Below, in pieces: positions 1 through 10,271 of a stretch of DNA of 64,000 nt. Source of the stretch: Branchiostoma floridae. Taxonomy: Eukaryota > Chordata > Leptocardii > Amphioxiformes > Branchiostomatidae. Below the pieces are notes generated by a model. The model searched no databases. It was not told the DNA's origin and saw only the letters and a program-made list of their open reading frames with translations. Position numbers and translations under genes: made by a program. The stretch covers positions 18,221,780 through 18,285,779 of the forward strand of contig NC_049992.1 of NCBI RefSeq assembly GCF_000003815.2, written 5' to 3'. Within the stretch, counting starts at the first letter, position 1. Each line of letters opens with the position of its first letter.

Positions 1-13
1 TGGAATTCTAATC

Positions 14-282
14 ATGCAAATCAACAGCTAATTTGCATAATTAATTAGGAAAATGTGTAAATCCACTGCATTCCTTTATAGGACTTTCAAACTTGTCACA
101 TGTGCAGCTGAGAAAGACAGAAATATCAATACAAATTAATTATGCAGATGATGATCTCATTTGCATAATTAATGGCAATATGAACGTGCTGACGGATCGT
201 CATGATTTTTGGTATGTTGATAGCCTAAGTAAAACGTTACATAATGAGATACCAGTTATGCAAATTAACAGCTAATTTGCAT
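14..282. promoter_or_regulatory. cluster of five POU octamer motifs
   Basis: Exact ATGCAAAT or ATTTGCAT octamers occur at 14-21, 31-38, 159-166, 258-265 and 275-282. Three of them run into ATAATTAAT, a homeodomain-type core. Octamers are the recognition sequence of POU-domain factors. Duplication of the region explains part of the clustering, but the copy at 159 is separate. Binding is inferred from the motif alone. Confidence 0.4.
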
Positions 283-509
283 AATTAATGAGGAAAGTTG
301 ATAAATCCATTGTATTCCGTGATAGGACTTTCAGACTTGTCACATATGTAACTGAGAAAGATGGCAGAGAGTAAGAGGTGTATGTTTGGGTCCGCTAACA
401 TCTTTTCTTGAACTGCAGGAGCCGGTTTAGTTTCCTACTTTGAAAGATAATAAGTCAAGAAGGGATTGAATGGATCATCATGATTTTTGGTATGCTGACA
501 GCTTAAGTG
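14..509. repeat. diverged tandem duplication carrying POU octamers
   Basis: Two blocks are repeated in order. The first begins with ATGCAAAT-N9-ATTTGCAT at 14-38 and recurs at 258-282 (244-bp offset), and the similarity runs on through a shared GGACTTTCA..ACTTGTCACAT stretch. A second block with the word CATGATTTTTGGTATG lies near 200 and again near 480. The unit is therefore about 245-280 bp and degrades after the second copy. No transposon ends were recognised. Confidence 0.75.
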
Positions 510-1770
510 ATGCTTGATACAATTTAATATTAGTATGTAAATAGGGATCTAATTTGTATAAGCAATGGCAAAATGTTATGAACCAACTCCAGGCATATAA
601 AATAAAATATAATGAGTAGCACATTTATGTCTTCAGACATCCTTCTACATAACAAACCTGGTTTATTTGGCAAAGGTATGTTTAGTGTTATGCCAATTCC
701 CTGTTAAACATTGTAACAACGTTTAACTGGTACAATGTATTTTTGTAAAGCCTATGAAGATATTTTGACTCCCAACAAAGGTCGGTACCAGCTAGACAGA
801 GTGAATTCTTGTGGGGGATAGAGAGGTTACGGAGGCGGCTGCCAGGTCAGGGGATGGCATACCAGGGCAGCGACCAGGGGACGCCACAGAAATAACATGC
901 ATTCTGCCCCAACACTTCCATGGATGGCACCATATATTCGTGTTGTGCTGGTTCACGATTTGGCTGGAGTTTGCTGAGGAAAGGAGTTTGCCGTGGAAAG
1001 GGGTTTCGCCCCATCTCAAACTTCCCAAAAATCCATTGCAAAAAAACTTCCATGGATGGTACCATACATTCGTGTACAACCTCTGCACTGGAAATTGGTG
1101 ATTTCTTTTGCACAACCTGAATGTCTCTTAACTGCTGACGTTTTTATGTCTGTCAGACATCTTCCTCAGAATTTCGACTGGAGTAAGTCTGCTTCTCGCT
1201 GCTTCTCTCCTATGTTCTACCAACCTGATGAAATTATTCTCAGAAACCTCTGCACTATGAATATGATAAGGGAGATAGCAGTTCTCTTCCTAGCTCTAGA
1301 TATTACCAGCTCTGTCAGTTTGATGGGGTAAAGTCTAGGGAGTCAGCGGACATGCTTTCCTTGAAATTTTAAATCTTCAACCATCTGAAACAATATTTTA
1401 TACAAAAGGCAATATCTTATACAAACCTCAATTTGTTTATTAAGTTTTTGTTACACTGGAAAAAATTTTTACCTGACTAACTTTGCACCAGCCCTCCCTC
1501 CAGTAAATAATGTACAGTGCCTTACTGGGCAGCTTTAGGGTCAGTGTTTGGTATGGGAGGGCAGCAGAAGGATATGCTGAGCATGCTGATGGACATAGAG
1601 GATGGCACCAGGGGTATGAAGGGATGAATGTGATAGAGATATGAAAGCAAGCGGTGGTCTTGTCGAAGCAGAGAGGTCAGAAAAGATGGCTGTAGGGTCG
1701 AGGTGAAATATGTAGCAGTTGAGTTCTAGCCATACCAATGGTACTACTGACCACCGCTTTATAAATTAGG
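510..1770. other. no recognised gene; short direct repeat
   Basis: No exon, RNA or transposon ends were recognised. A 30-bp block beginning ACTTCCATGGATGG is present at 914-943 and 1046-1075 with two differences, giving a 132-bp period. Short frames on both strands cross it, as expected for such a repeat, and none resembles a known protein. Confidence 0.4.
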
Positions 1771-1936
1771 AGAGTCTGCATGGGGGAGCGGGGGTGTGGT
1801 CCTGACAAAGGTTTTCGGCAAGTTAAAAAAAATCCTCTACATATTATTACGCTAAAATTATGGAAGGCAATTAACGAGTTACATGAATAAGATGGTTTTC
1901 GCTACAAGTTATATGGGAAATATAATTTTGAAGAGA
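1771..1936 (+). mobile_element. decayed copy of the GAGGGTCTGCATG element
   Basis: Starts with GAGAGTCTGCATGGGGG and contains decayed versions of the ATTACGCTAAA and GGAAGGCAATTA blocks seen in the intact element at 10066-10265, in the same order. The right terminal repeat is missing, so this is a truncated or eroded copy. Confidence 0.6.
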
Positions 1937-2185
1937 AATGTATTTGATTACCGAAAAATATGATATCAAAGTTTATTGCATATCGTGCCCGGAAGCAAGT
2001 GAACAACAATTACAGATTTACAAGCAGAAAGGGAGTACAGCAGACGATATAGATTAAATCAACTGTGTTCAATAAAAGCAAGTTACAATTTCGCAAGCTA
2101 AAATGATTAAGACTAATAAATTATAAGAATCTGATATTTGAGGCACTGGATACTGGACACAACTTTCAGGTCAGGGACCCATGTA

Positions 2186-2221
2186 AGGTCATAGTTCAAC
2201 TGTAAAGGTCAAGAAGGGTCA
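2186..2221 (+). promoter_or_regulatory. nuclear-receptor half-site cluster (DR1 and DR4)
   Basis: AGGTCA-T-AGTTCA at 2186-2198 is a direct repeat with one spacer base, and AGGTCA-AGAA-GGGTCA at 2206-2221 has four. A lone AGGTCA sits at 2168-2173. DR1 and DR4 arrangements are bound by RXR/HNF4-type and thyroid-hormone/LXR-type receptors respectively. Function here is inferred from spacing only. Confidence 0.3.
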
Positions 2222-2361
2222 GGCATGGTAATGCATATTGATGTACTAACAAGTGCATACTGTCAGGTGTATCATACAAGTATTATGTTGTCAAGACAAA
2301 ATGAATGCCTGTGGTTATGGTTAAAGGAACAACTCGCTGTATGGTCACGCTTCAGTATAAA

Positions 2362-2810
2362 GGCCCTGCATAAAATGATAAGACTACTAGAAAATATCTA
2401 ACTTCTAAGGCCCTCAAAATACCAGGAGCCGTGAAATAGACATTAATTTTGATTAAAGTAACTTTCTATAGACCTGCATAAAATGAAAAGACTATGCAAC
2501 ACACCCATACGGATTGACATCTACTAGAAAATATTGAAGGCCCTCGAAATACCAGGAGCCTTGAAATAGACATTAAAGTAACTTTCTATAGCCCTGCATA
2601 AAATGAAAAGACTATATATGCAACACATCCATACAGATTGTCATCTACTAGAAAATATTAAAGGCCCTCGAAATACCAGTTACTTTCTATAGTCCTGCAC
2701 AAAATGAAAAGACTATGCAACACATCCATACAGATTGACATCTACTAGAAAATATTGAAGGCCCTCGAAATGCCTTCATACAGACGTTAAAATAACTTTC
2801 TGTAGGAGGG
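2362..2810 (+). repeat. four-unit tandem array, ~100-120 bp per unit
   Basis: Units begin near 2364, 2471, 2591 and 2692, each with CCTGCATAAAATGAAAAG or a close variant, followed by CATCTACTAGAAAATATT and then AAGGCCCTCGAAATACC. Unit lengths differ because of internal deletions (the third lacks the CAGGAGCC..ACATTA part). The first unit is the most diverged. Likely a minisatellite-type duplication in noncoding DNA. Confidence 0.85.
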
Positions 2811-3194
2811 GTTGCGCCTCTATTGTCTGGGAAAACATCAAAAAGAAAATGCCGCAAACACAGGATTTCTTAGGGATTAACTAGGGTCAGGTAGCACTTA
2901 GAAAAAAATCCACCCCATGGCTAATCACACATCAAAGAAAAAATATTTGACATACATGCTAACTGTTGCTTGTTAATTCTATGTGTAAGAGGTGTAGATA
3001 AGATGTGGGTCAGGACTTGTGAGGTCGGGGGTCAGCCATCGGCATGAAAAAGGCGAGACCCCCACATACCAGACATATTGATTGGCCCGTTGACACCTCT
3101 TGACATGCGCATGTGGGCATGACTGGCGGCATGATTGTTTTGAATGGGGTTATGATATGGTTTGGACCTAGCCGCCACAGGGTCATGATTCCAT

Positions 3195-3435
3195 GGGGTG
3201 CTGAAAAGAAAACAAGAAATACCCTACAATTTCTACCCTAATTCTAAGCTTTTGTATACATATGATATTCATAACACCGTTGTATGTACATGTGTATGCA
3301 TGTTAAACTTATTACATTCATATACAGTTACATTATAGTCATGATTATGTAGTTTGCTTGAAACGAAAACAAAAAATACCTGACAATATCTAGCCTACAT
3401 GTACCACCCAGCTTTTCTCATATAATAGATATGAT
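3195..3435 (+). repeat. diverged direct repeat, ~156-bp period
   Basis: A block beginning CTGAAAAGAAAACAAGAAAT near 3200 recurs near 3357 as CTTGAAACGAAAACAAAAAAT. Both are followed by similar text through AGCTTTT and ATATGATAT. Identity is moderate. No gene is evident between 2810 and 3660. Confidence 0.5.
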
Positions 3436-3989
3436 ATGATATTAATTGTACTTTTTACTGTATTATACATTTATGTGTACATGTACATGTACAGTATATG
3501 CTTGAAAACTTATATTGTCTTTCAAGCCATCTTTACCCACTGCATTAGAATAGTGATTATTTCAGAGTCATCTTTGTCATTGGAAAATTTTGATGTTCAT
3601 CCTAGACTGATCTTTGTAGTTTGCAAAATGATAAAATTAATGTAATATTCAGTGTGTAGGCACCATGCTATGATACATGTTTTGTCTAGGTTGTCTTTCA
3701 ATGATGATTCTTTTGTTTGTTTTTCTTGTCAACGTGTTTACATGTTTACATGACACACTTGCTGACGGATGTCCTTATTCTTTTTATTCTCCATGGCTGG
3801 TGTTTGCCGATTATGATGTGCTGTGATGTGATGTGCTGAAAAACTCCTGGTATCCTCTCAACCATGCTGACGCTGATACTTGTTCTACTGAAATAAACAG
3901 GTGTGTATATTTTGATCATTAACCTGGGAAATACTTTGGCTTTTAGACATATGCCTTTGGAAGTACTGTATACAAAATTATGTTGTACA

Positions 3990-4098
3990 AGCAAACACAT
4001 GCACACAAACACACACACTTACATCCATACAAACATACGCACATATGCATACAATCGCATACACACACACACATACACAGAGAAACACACACACACTG
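3990..4098 (+). repeat. CA-rich simple repeat
   Basis: An interrupted (CA)n/(CATA)n tract with runs such as ACACACACACAC. Short frames called across it are low-complexity Thr-His-Thr strings and are not genes. Confidence 0.85.
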
Positions 4099-4099
4099 C

Positions 4100-5545
4100 A
4101 GTGCCATAGAAGTTTTCAACACTTGGTTGTCAAAATTCCATACTTGAAAAGTCTTCTTGCTAATCTAGCATTCATACACACATCATGGTTTGACACCACA
4201 CTTTTCCATCTCGCCATGCTTTTCTTAAACCACTATCTCAATGCAGTATCTTAGTAGAATGTCAGACTTACTGTCCTTTTCAGTATCACTCCGTACAGTG
4301 ATGGTCAAGTTCATATTTTAAACATTGCACAATCTAGTACCATACACCTAGATTTAGTGCCCCTTTGTTTTCTTTGATTTTGTACTTGAAGACTTTCTTA
4401 TGATAAGATAAGAGCCGGTAAAGCAGTAATGCTATAAAGAGTCCTTATTGGATAATAATGTGGGGGGTTTAACAGTAATACTTGTGCATTAGGTAGAAAA
4501 GCTTTGTAATAGACTACAGGGCTAAAAGGGATAATGGACTTTCTGTCCAAGGGCACTATGTCCTTCCCTGCCCAATACACGATAACGCTGTTACGTGTTA
4601 GCTTTGCAATAAATCGGACAAATTGGACCGACTAGTCCTATTTGGTAAGATATTTGAGGACCAAATGTCTGAACTATCTTTCGCCGCCACGCATCAAATT
4701 ATGATGCAAGCGAACGATTGATTGAATGAGTCCAGAATTTGCAGAAAGATACATGTAAGAGTATTTTTGCAGCTGACACTGACTGTCAGCTGCTTCATTC
4801 TGAGATGTTTTCATAAGTGAAAAATGTCTTGAACCTTTGCCATCACCACTTAGACAGCGGCTTTGTTCTGTCCATGAACCAAATTAAGAAAGTTGCAGGT
4901 CTCTTGTTGTGGGGAACAGGAGAATCTTTGTGAATGTGTCTGAGTGTAAGGGGACACCAGGAATGGGGTAGCCATGACCTTGCGATGGGGGGAAGTGGGC
5001 GCTCGGGGGATTACGGTAATCCCCAAGCCTATTATGGCGGAAGATTGGATTCAATAATCGTGGCCTGCGCTGTGAGGGGACGGCTTAGGGGATACAGAGA
5101 GGGGAAGAGCCTGAGTGGGAATTAAATGTTCCTGGTGCCAAAACAAAAGCTGCTTGTACTACATGTAAGGAGGATAATGGATCATCCAACTTGGAGTTGA
5201 TAAAGGGGTATAGATACGTTGCAGTATACTAGGTACAATGTACATGTACAATTTGATTCAGCTAGAAGGATTGCGAGAAACAGAAGAATTTGATGTAAGC
5301 GATAACAATGAGCACTGGGAGCACAATAAAATATACCTGTTTTCTAGTTTGAAAATTGATAAATGACAAATCCGTAATAATGAAAGAAGTTGGTCAGTCC
5401 CCAAAGTATGACAAGTGCGGTCAGTCGAGGAATCTCAGAAGGTTTTGCTCATTTTCCCAAATGTAAATTTTTGTGCTCCGGTTGCATAATATATTTTGTC
5501 TCTCATCATTGTCGCCTATAGATGTAGACGTATATGTGTATGTAC
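4100..5545. other. no recognised gene; one homeodomain-type palindrome
   Basis: No exon or transposon was recognised. A perfect 9-bp-arm palindrome GGGGATTAC-G-GTAATCCCC sits at 5006-5024 in a locally G-rich stretch. It contains two inverted GGATTA cores, the recognition word of K50 homeodomain proteins such as Otx, Gsc and Pitx. Confidence 0.35.
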
Positions 5546-5585
5546 GTATGTCTGGTAAGATGATGGTATGTCTGGTAAGATGATG
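5546..5585 (+). repeat. exact 20-bp tandem duplication
   Basis: GTATGTCTGGTAAGATGATG is repeated twice head to tail without a mismatch, suggesting a recent slippage event. Confidence 0.9.
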
Positions 5586-5838
5586 GTAGTGCTCTAGTGG
5601 TTGTAAGATTTGTCATCACAGTTGTAACTCAGAAGTATGAAATGAAATGCAACACATCAACATCCCTTAAGTACAATGTACATGTAGATAAGGAACTTGT
5701 GTAGACTCTCTGGTCTATTCATACAACTGCACGGGGGCCTCGCCACAACACAAACTTTCAACCAAGCACACCGCGTCATCAAACCCTTGTCATTTCAATA
5801 AGTGTTGGGTCCTTTTATGTGTAGAGGTTTGACGCTAA

Positions 5839-6217
5839 GGCATGATCTACACACAGTTTTTCCCGATATCGGCGAGCCTACAACCTCTCGCCGACAGCTT
5901 TTTTTCATCGTCTAGATCGAACTACTACTATGATGACTATATCGCCATTAGGATATCGAGAAAATTTCTCCCGAAAGGTCCGGACCATTCGTACGAATAC
6001 TACGATACCTTACCGATAGCTTAGCAGGGGTCCCCGACAGTTTCGCGTGCGTGTAGATGCTTCCCAACTTCGGGAAGGCTCATTAGCATATAACGCCATG
6101 TGGAAAATCGCGCTATATGTTTAGGACTGCAAGCGCCATGGGTGTCCGGCCCCCTACGTTCTAGATCCCTCCCGACATCTGCACAGATATCGGTAAAAAC
6201 TGCGTGTAGATTGGGCC
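5839..6217 (+). mobile_element. TIR element, GGCATGATCTACAC family, copy 1
   Basis: The left end GGCATGATCTACACACAG, continuing through TTTTTCCCGATATC, is the inverted match of the right end, which reads GATATCGGTAAAAACTGCG.. to ATTGGGCC, so terminal repeats are about 30 bp. A second copy at 28090-28446 matches along its length, including internal CGCCGACAGC, CATTAGCATATAACGCCAT and AGCGCCATGGGTGTCCG blocks. Flanking triplets are TAA on the left and ATA on the right, so the target duplication is not clean. It has no transposase and is therefore non-autonomous. Confidence 0.85.
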
Positions 6218-6413
6218 ATACTCCATAGATCCCTCATCCCTTCCTGGCTTTACGTTGCCGTCTGACATGATGGATTCAATCCCTTACATCATGTCCGAGC
6301 TGAGCCAACCCTAGGTCACATATGAAAAACATGTGTTTGATCTTCTCCAGGTTAATAAGATGTAACCTTTTTGGTGATGATAGATTATGATCTAAGCTTG
6401 CAAGATAATAAAC

Positions 6414-6878
6414 AGATCATTCATTACAATCAAAATACTTATAATGGACTGTCCCCTTATCCAAAATCAGATCATTCATTTTAACAGGGCTCGAAATACC
6501 AACTTGCCCACTTGAAAATGCGACCTCATTTTGCTTGGCGCAACTTCATTTTAAACCCAGGTTGCACACTGCGCAACCTGAAATTTTGCAGTTTGAACAC
6601 TGCTTTCCCCCCACCTAAGTGCATTAGCCTTTGTATTTATTTTTTGATAACATAAAACATATTACATAGTTACATATAACTGGAAGAAAAGATAAGGGAT
6701 AAGTAGTTGATTTGAAGAAAGTAACAACTTGAAAGTGGGGCAACCTGAAATGTTCATGGCGCAACCTGGCTTTTGACTCAGGTTGCCACTTGGACAACCT
6801 GGCTGAAAAAAGTATTTCGAGCACTGTTTAATCATTACAATCAAAAGATATATATGATGGACAGTCCCCTTTTCCAAG
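6414..6878 (+). repeat. direct repeat split by a transposon
   Basis: A block reading CATTACAATCAAAA.. ATGGACTGTCCCC near 6420-6460 recurs at 6832-6875 as ATTACAATCAAAAG..ATGGACAGTCCCC. The CAGGGCTCGAAAT element at 6485-6826 lies between them, at the start of the second copy. Confidence 0.65.
6485..6826 (+). mobile_element. CAGGGCTCGAAAT element, copy 1
   Basis: Starts CAGGGCTCGAAATACC and ends AGTATTTCGAGCACTG, an imperfect terminal inverted repeat. The interior is rich in GCGCAACCTG and GGTTGC words that pair with one another. It is about 90% identical by eye to 16635-16975, and both carry the same altered right end (GCACTG rather than GCCCTG), marking them as one subfamily. There is no coding capacity. 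Flanks are TTTTAA and TTTAAT, so no clean duplication is visible. Confidence 0.85.
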
Positions 6879-6983
6879 TGTGAAGTACATTTGCCAGACA
6901 TGGTTTTTGTGGTCTGACAGGCTGACAAAACTGATTACAGTATAGACCTGTAGGGCTAGGTCTGGGCCAGGAGCACTGCTCAC

Positions 6984-7018
6984 GGGTCACAGAGGTTCAA
7001 GGTCAAAATGGCGGCTCC
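6984..7018 (+). promoter_or_regulatory. DR1 receptor site joined to a YY1/TISU-like ATGGCGGC
   Basis: GGGTCA (6984-6989), then AGGTTC-A-AGGTCA (6993-7005), a DR1 with an extended TCAAGGTCA half-site, run directly into CAAAATGGCGGCTCC (7004-7018). AAnATGGCGGC is the YY1 core and, at a start codon, the TISU initiator found in genes with short 5' leaders. The frame from this ATG runs only 16 codons (M-A-A-P-L-P..) before a stop. The following sequence holds no strong splice donor, so a coding role is doubtful. Confidence 0.35.
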
Positions 7019-7579
7019 ACTGCCTTGTGTCAATGTTTTGTGTAACCTCCAGTAGTCACATGAAGAAGGGACGTTCCATTGTAGAAAGAGGGGAGGCAGA
7101 AGAAGGAATGCATTTGAAGAAAAAAGCACCTACATATTATTATATAAATCTAAATTTTAATTAAGTTATGAAGAATGAAGTTTGGGGCTTGGAAGAAACA
7201 TTTTGACTTGAGTGAAAGAGTGAATAGTGATGAGAAATTTTATTTCTATCCTGAAAATCTTTGCAAATGGAATAGTCCTACTTAATGCAATTCATAATGC
7301 TTGCTCTGTCTCAAAATGCTTGCAATTTTCATATCTGCAAAATCTGCAAATTGCAGATTCTAGGTTGGTACGACTGTCCACTCATTCTTTTGGAACCAAT
7401 TTTGCTGAATTTCATGATTAAATCTGTCACATTAAAGCTGAGGAAAGTACATTTTCAACACTTTCATGCGATATTTCTGGGATGGATGAGGTAAAATTTG
7501 TCTGTCCAGACTCCTAAGGCATATTCCCATCCCAGGATTAAGAGATTGGTCCTGGAGAAAGCCCTGTGTAGTGCACATT

Positions 7580-8237
7580 CAGGGCTCGAAATACCACCTG
7601 CATATGGTTATATGGTTAGTGCAGGTAAAATTGGAGCTGTGCAGGTATTTCTGGTGTCTACCTGTACCTAAGGCCACACCAATTTAATTTCTTGGTTCAC
7701 GGATTCGCTCGCTCCTATTTTTTTGGGAAAAAAATAAAAATTATCACTCAGCAAATTTTCACCATTAATGAAACCATTCACCAACTTTCTGGTGTATCAA
7801 ATTGGCCTTTATATTATAAGCTCCTTAAAGTGTGGGTACAGGTGCTGTTAATGTACAATAATAGTGTTTTTGTACTTTTTTCAAGCTAAAAAAATTTTTT
7901 CTTTATGTTTTGGATTAGCCATTACCTTTACCCCAACCATTTTACAATTTTTATTTTTATTTTTATTTCGCCCTTTCGCTCCATATTTTTTATGAAAAAA
8001 TCCGTGAACCAAGAAATTAAATTGGTGTGGCCTAACCTGCACTACTGGTCCATGTACTGGTTTTTATACATAAATGTACAATGATGTATGTGTATATGGA
8101 TTGTTATTAGCTGCATTGATAAAGTATGAAAGAAAAAATAAGTTCACAGTGGTGCAGGTAAAATTTGTTTGGTGCAATTAATTTTCAATGTTACCTGCAC
8201 CAGTGCAGGTATGCAGAAAAAAGTATTTTGAGCCCTG
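7580..8237 (+). mobile_element. CAGGGCTCGAAAT element, copy 2, interrupted
   Basis: Begins CAGGGCTCGAAATACCACC and ends AGTATTTTGAGCCCTG. The native interior consists of GCAGGTA/TACCTGC words on either side of an inserted Harbinger-like element at 7672-8032. Without that insert it would be about 295 bp. Flanking bases do not form a duplication. Confidence 0.85.
7672..8032 (+). mobile_element. PIF/Harbinger-like MITE, copy 1 (nested)
   Basis: Perfect terminal inverted repeats: the left reads GGCCACACCAATTTAATTTC and the inverted match continues through TTGGTTCACGGAT. The element is flanked on both sides by TAA (7669-7671 and 8033-8035). Five copies in this window have TNA triplets as duplications, the hallmark of PIF/Harbinger insertion. 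There is no transposase. A 65-codon open frame inside is shared with other copies because of recent ancestry, and nothing indicates that it is used. Confidence 0.9.
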
Positions 8238-8720
8238 ACAGAATGATTATCTATATCCACCCGTACTCCTAAACAATACCTCCTAGGTCCCACCTAATTA
8301 CTAAGCATTTACTGATTTCCTACAAAAGCCCAGCAAGCAGACACGTCCAACCCCAGGGCTGAGACAAGCATCAGGTTACATGCCGTAGGGTGTGACAAAC
8401 AAACAAAAAACTTCTCAAGAATGTGTCTTTTTTCCTCAGACTTTCTTATCTGTGTTTTCCCACACTTGTGACCTGCCCCCGAGGCTGATGGGATAGCGAG
8501 ATAAGGTATCCCATCAGTCAGTTTGGTGGAATTCCTGCTTGCAGAAATTGCAGAAGTTGCAACATTAAACATGTAAAAGTGGATTATAATACCACAAGGT
8601 TCTATTTTATCAATTAGTTACCTTGATGAAAAGGCATAAAATTGACTAATCGTGCCTGAAGGAAGTCTTTTGAAGTCTTCATTTGCCTGAATGAAACATT
8701 CGCAAAATTTCTCAAAATTT

Positions 8721-9200
8721 TTGGAATGAGCACTACTACGGGTGGTTATAGGTGTACAAACATCAAAGAATCCCCCTTGCCTCTAAGTCTAACTTCAAAA
8801 CTTAAACCAACCAGGAATGACGTTTGAGTCCTTCCAGTTTTGTCTTGTCATCATATCTTCTTAAATTTCTTACAAATTTCTTGGAATGAGCAGTGCTAAG
8901 GTTGACGGCAGGTTCACGAACACTAAAGAAACAGAAACATGCCAATCCCTTTTGCTACCAACTGCGAAACTTAAACCAACCAGAAATGACATTTGAGTCC
9001 TTCCAATTTTGTCTTGTCATCATATCTTCTTAAATTTCTTTTTTTCACTAAATTTCTTGGAATGAGCAGTGCTAAGGTTGACAGCACGTTCACGAACACT
9101 AAAGAAACAGACGTACCAATCTCTTTTGCTACCAACTGCGAAACTTCAACCAACGCGGGATGACATGGGAGTTCTTCCAATTTCAGGGCTGTCATATCTG
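8721..9200 (+). repeat. three-unit tandem array, ~160-176 bp per unit
   Basis: Units start with TTGGAATGAGCA at 8721, 8881 and 9057. Each contains ACACTAAAGAAACAG (eroded in the first), AACTTAAACCAACCAG and TCCTTCCA.TTTTGTCTTG. Units two and three are the most similar. No coding frame persists across units. Confidence 0.85.
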
Positions 9201-10059
9201 AGCGTTCATCTAAAGCCCTGATAAAAGCTGATGTCTGTTTCTATAGCCTGCAGTACAAACAAATCATTATCTCCATCAGACCTGGCTACTGTTGTTATCT
9301 CCCCTTTATGATCTCTGCCCCAGACTCTGACTCTCCTTTCAGCCGCAGAATGAGCAGCTTTGCGGAGATTTGTCCGGGTGAGCGACTGGAAGATATCTCG
9401 CTATCCCGATAAAAAGAACTGCCTTAGAGCAGAAATCTCCGCGCCGCTTGTGTGAATGGGCCGTCTGGAGGTAATGGTTCACCTAGATTCCGAGGGAGGG
9501 TTCATTTGAGTCCGGTTAAGAGGATGAGGATCTTGGGGGATGATCATTTGATATCCATTGTAGGATAGGATGTTCTTGAACTTAAAACTTGTGAAGATCT
9601 TTTTCATATCAGCATTAAAGCTGAGTGGTGGAATATATGGTTAGAAATCTTCAACGATGAAAGAGAATTTTTAGACAGTGCATAGAAAAGTTCTTGGCTT
9701 ACTCAGTCCACTTCTTGAAGAGATGTAGTTACATGTCCAAAAGTTGCGTTGGGTAAAGCTGTGCACGATTACACTATAGTCTATAGGCCTATACCTGTAA
9801 AATCATTCCTTTGTCCTGTACTTGTACCCCATAGATGAAATTTGTTCCTGTCTTTCGAACCTTGTGGGATGTAAAATGGGAGTCCTGTGTTCCAGTACAT
9901 CAAAGGAGAAAGGCTAGCAACTCCACTTCTAAGATATACACCGTTATGAGACTTGTTGACCTACATGAACATGTATATACCACTTGGCACTACAACAAAA
10001 ATCTGAATGAACAAATGAACACTAATGTTGTGTCCTGATCACAGCCCCCATCAGGAGCC
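9200..10059. other. no recognised gene
   Basis: No exon or repeat was recognised. A small inverted pair GCGGAGATTT/AAATCTCCGC brackets 9362-9453, and the word TATCTCGCTATCCC at 9392-9405 also occurs inverted near 8490. Both are too short to interpret. Confidence 0.3.
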
Positions 10060-10065
10060 TTGCTA

Positions 10066-10265
10066 GAGGGTCTGCATGGGGGTCCCGACAACGATTTACG
10101 CTAAATTCAGAAGAACCCCCTACGTATTACGCTAAATCAAGGAAGGCAATTACGCTAAATTTGGTCGCCTCGCTACGAATTACGTAGATAAGATGATTTT
10201 CCCTACGAATTACGGGAAATAAAATAGGCTGCCTACGCCTTACGTAAAAGAGCATGCAGACCCTC
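10066..10265 (+). mobile_element. 200-bp TIR element, GAGGGTCTGCATG family
   Basis: Perfect 13-bp ends GAGGGTCTGCATG (10066-10078) and CATGCAGACCCTC (10253-10265) are flanked by TTGCTA on both sides (10060-10065 and 10266-10271), an apparent 6-bp target duplication. The interior is a series of TTACG(C/G) words, some inverted. Partial relatives are at 1771-1936 and near 43525. No coding capacity; superfamily not assigned. Confidence 0.9.
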
Positions 10266-10271
10266 TTGCTA

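Noticed and set aside
93-275. Y-A-D-D in a 60-codon frame, resembling the reverse transcriptase active site
   Set aside because: The frame spans the octamer-bearing tandem repeat, no other reverse transcriptase motif precedes or follows, and GCAGATGATGAT gives the motif by chance.
4000-4110. Overlapping short frames rich in Thr and His
   Set aside because: Translation of a CA-rich simple repeat.
7692-7889. Conserved 65-codon frame inside the Harbinger-like MITE copies
   Set aside because: Similarity between copies follows from recent common ancestry; the frame lacks a transposase motif and is broken in longer copies.
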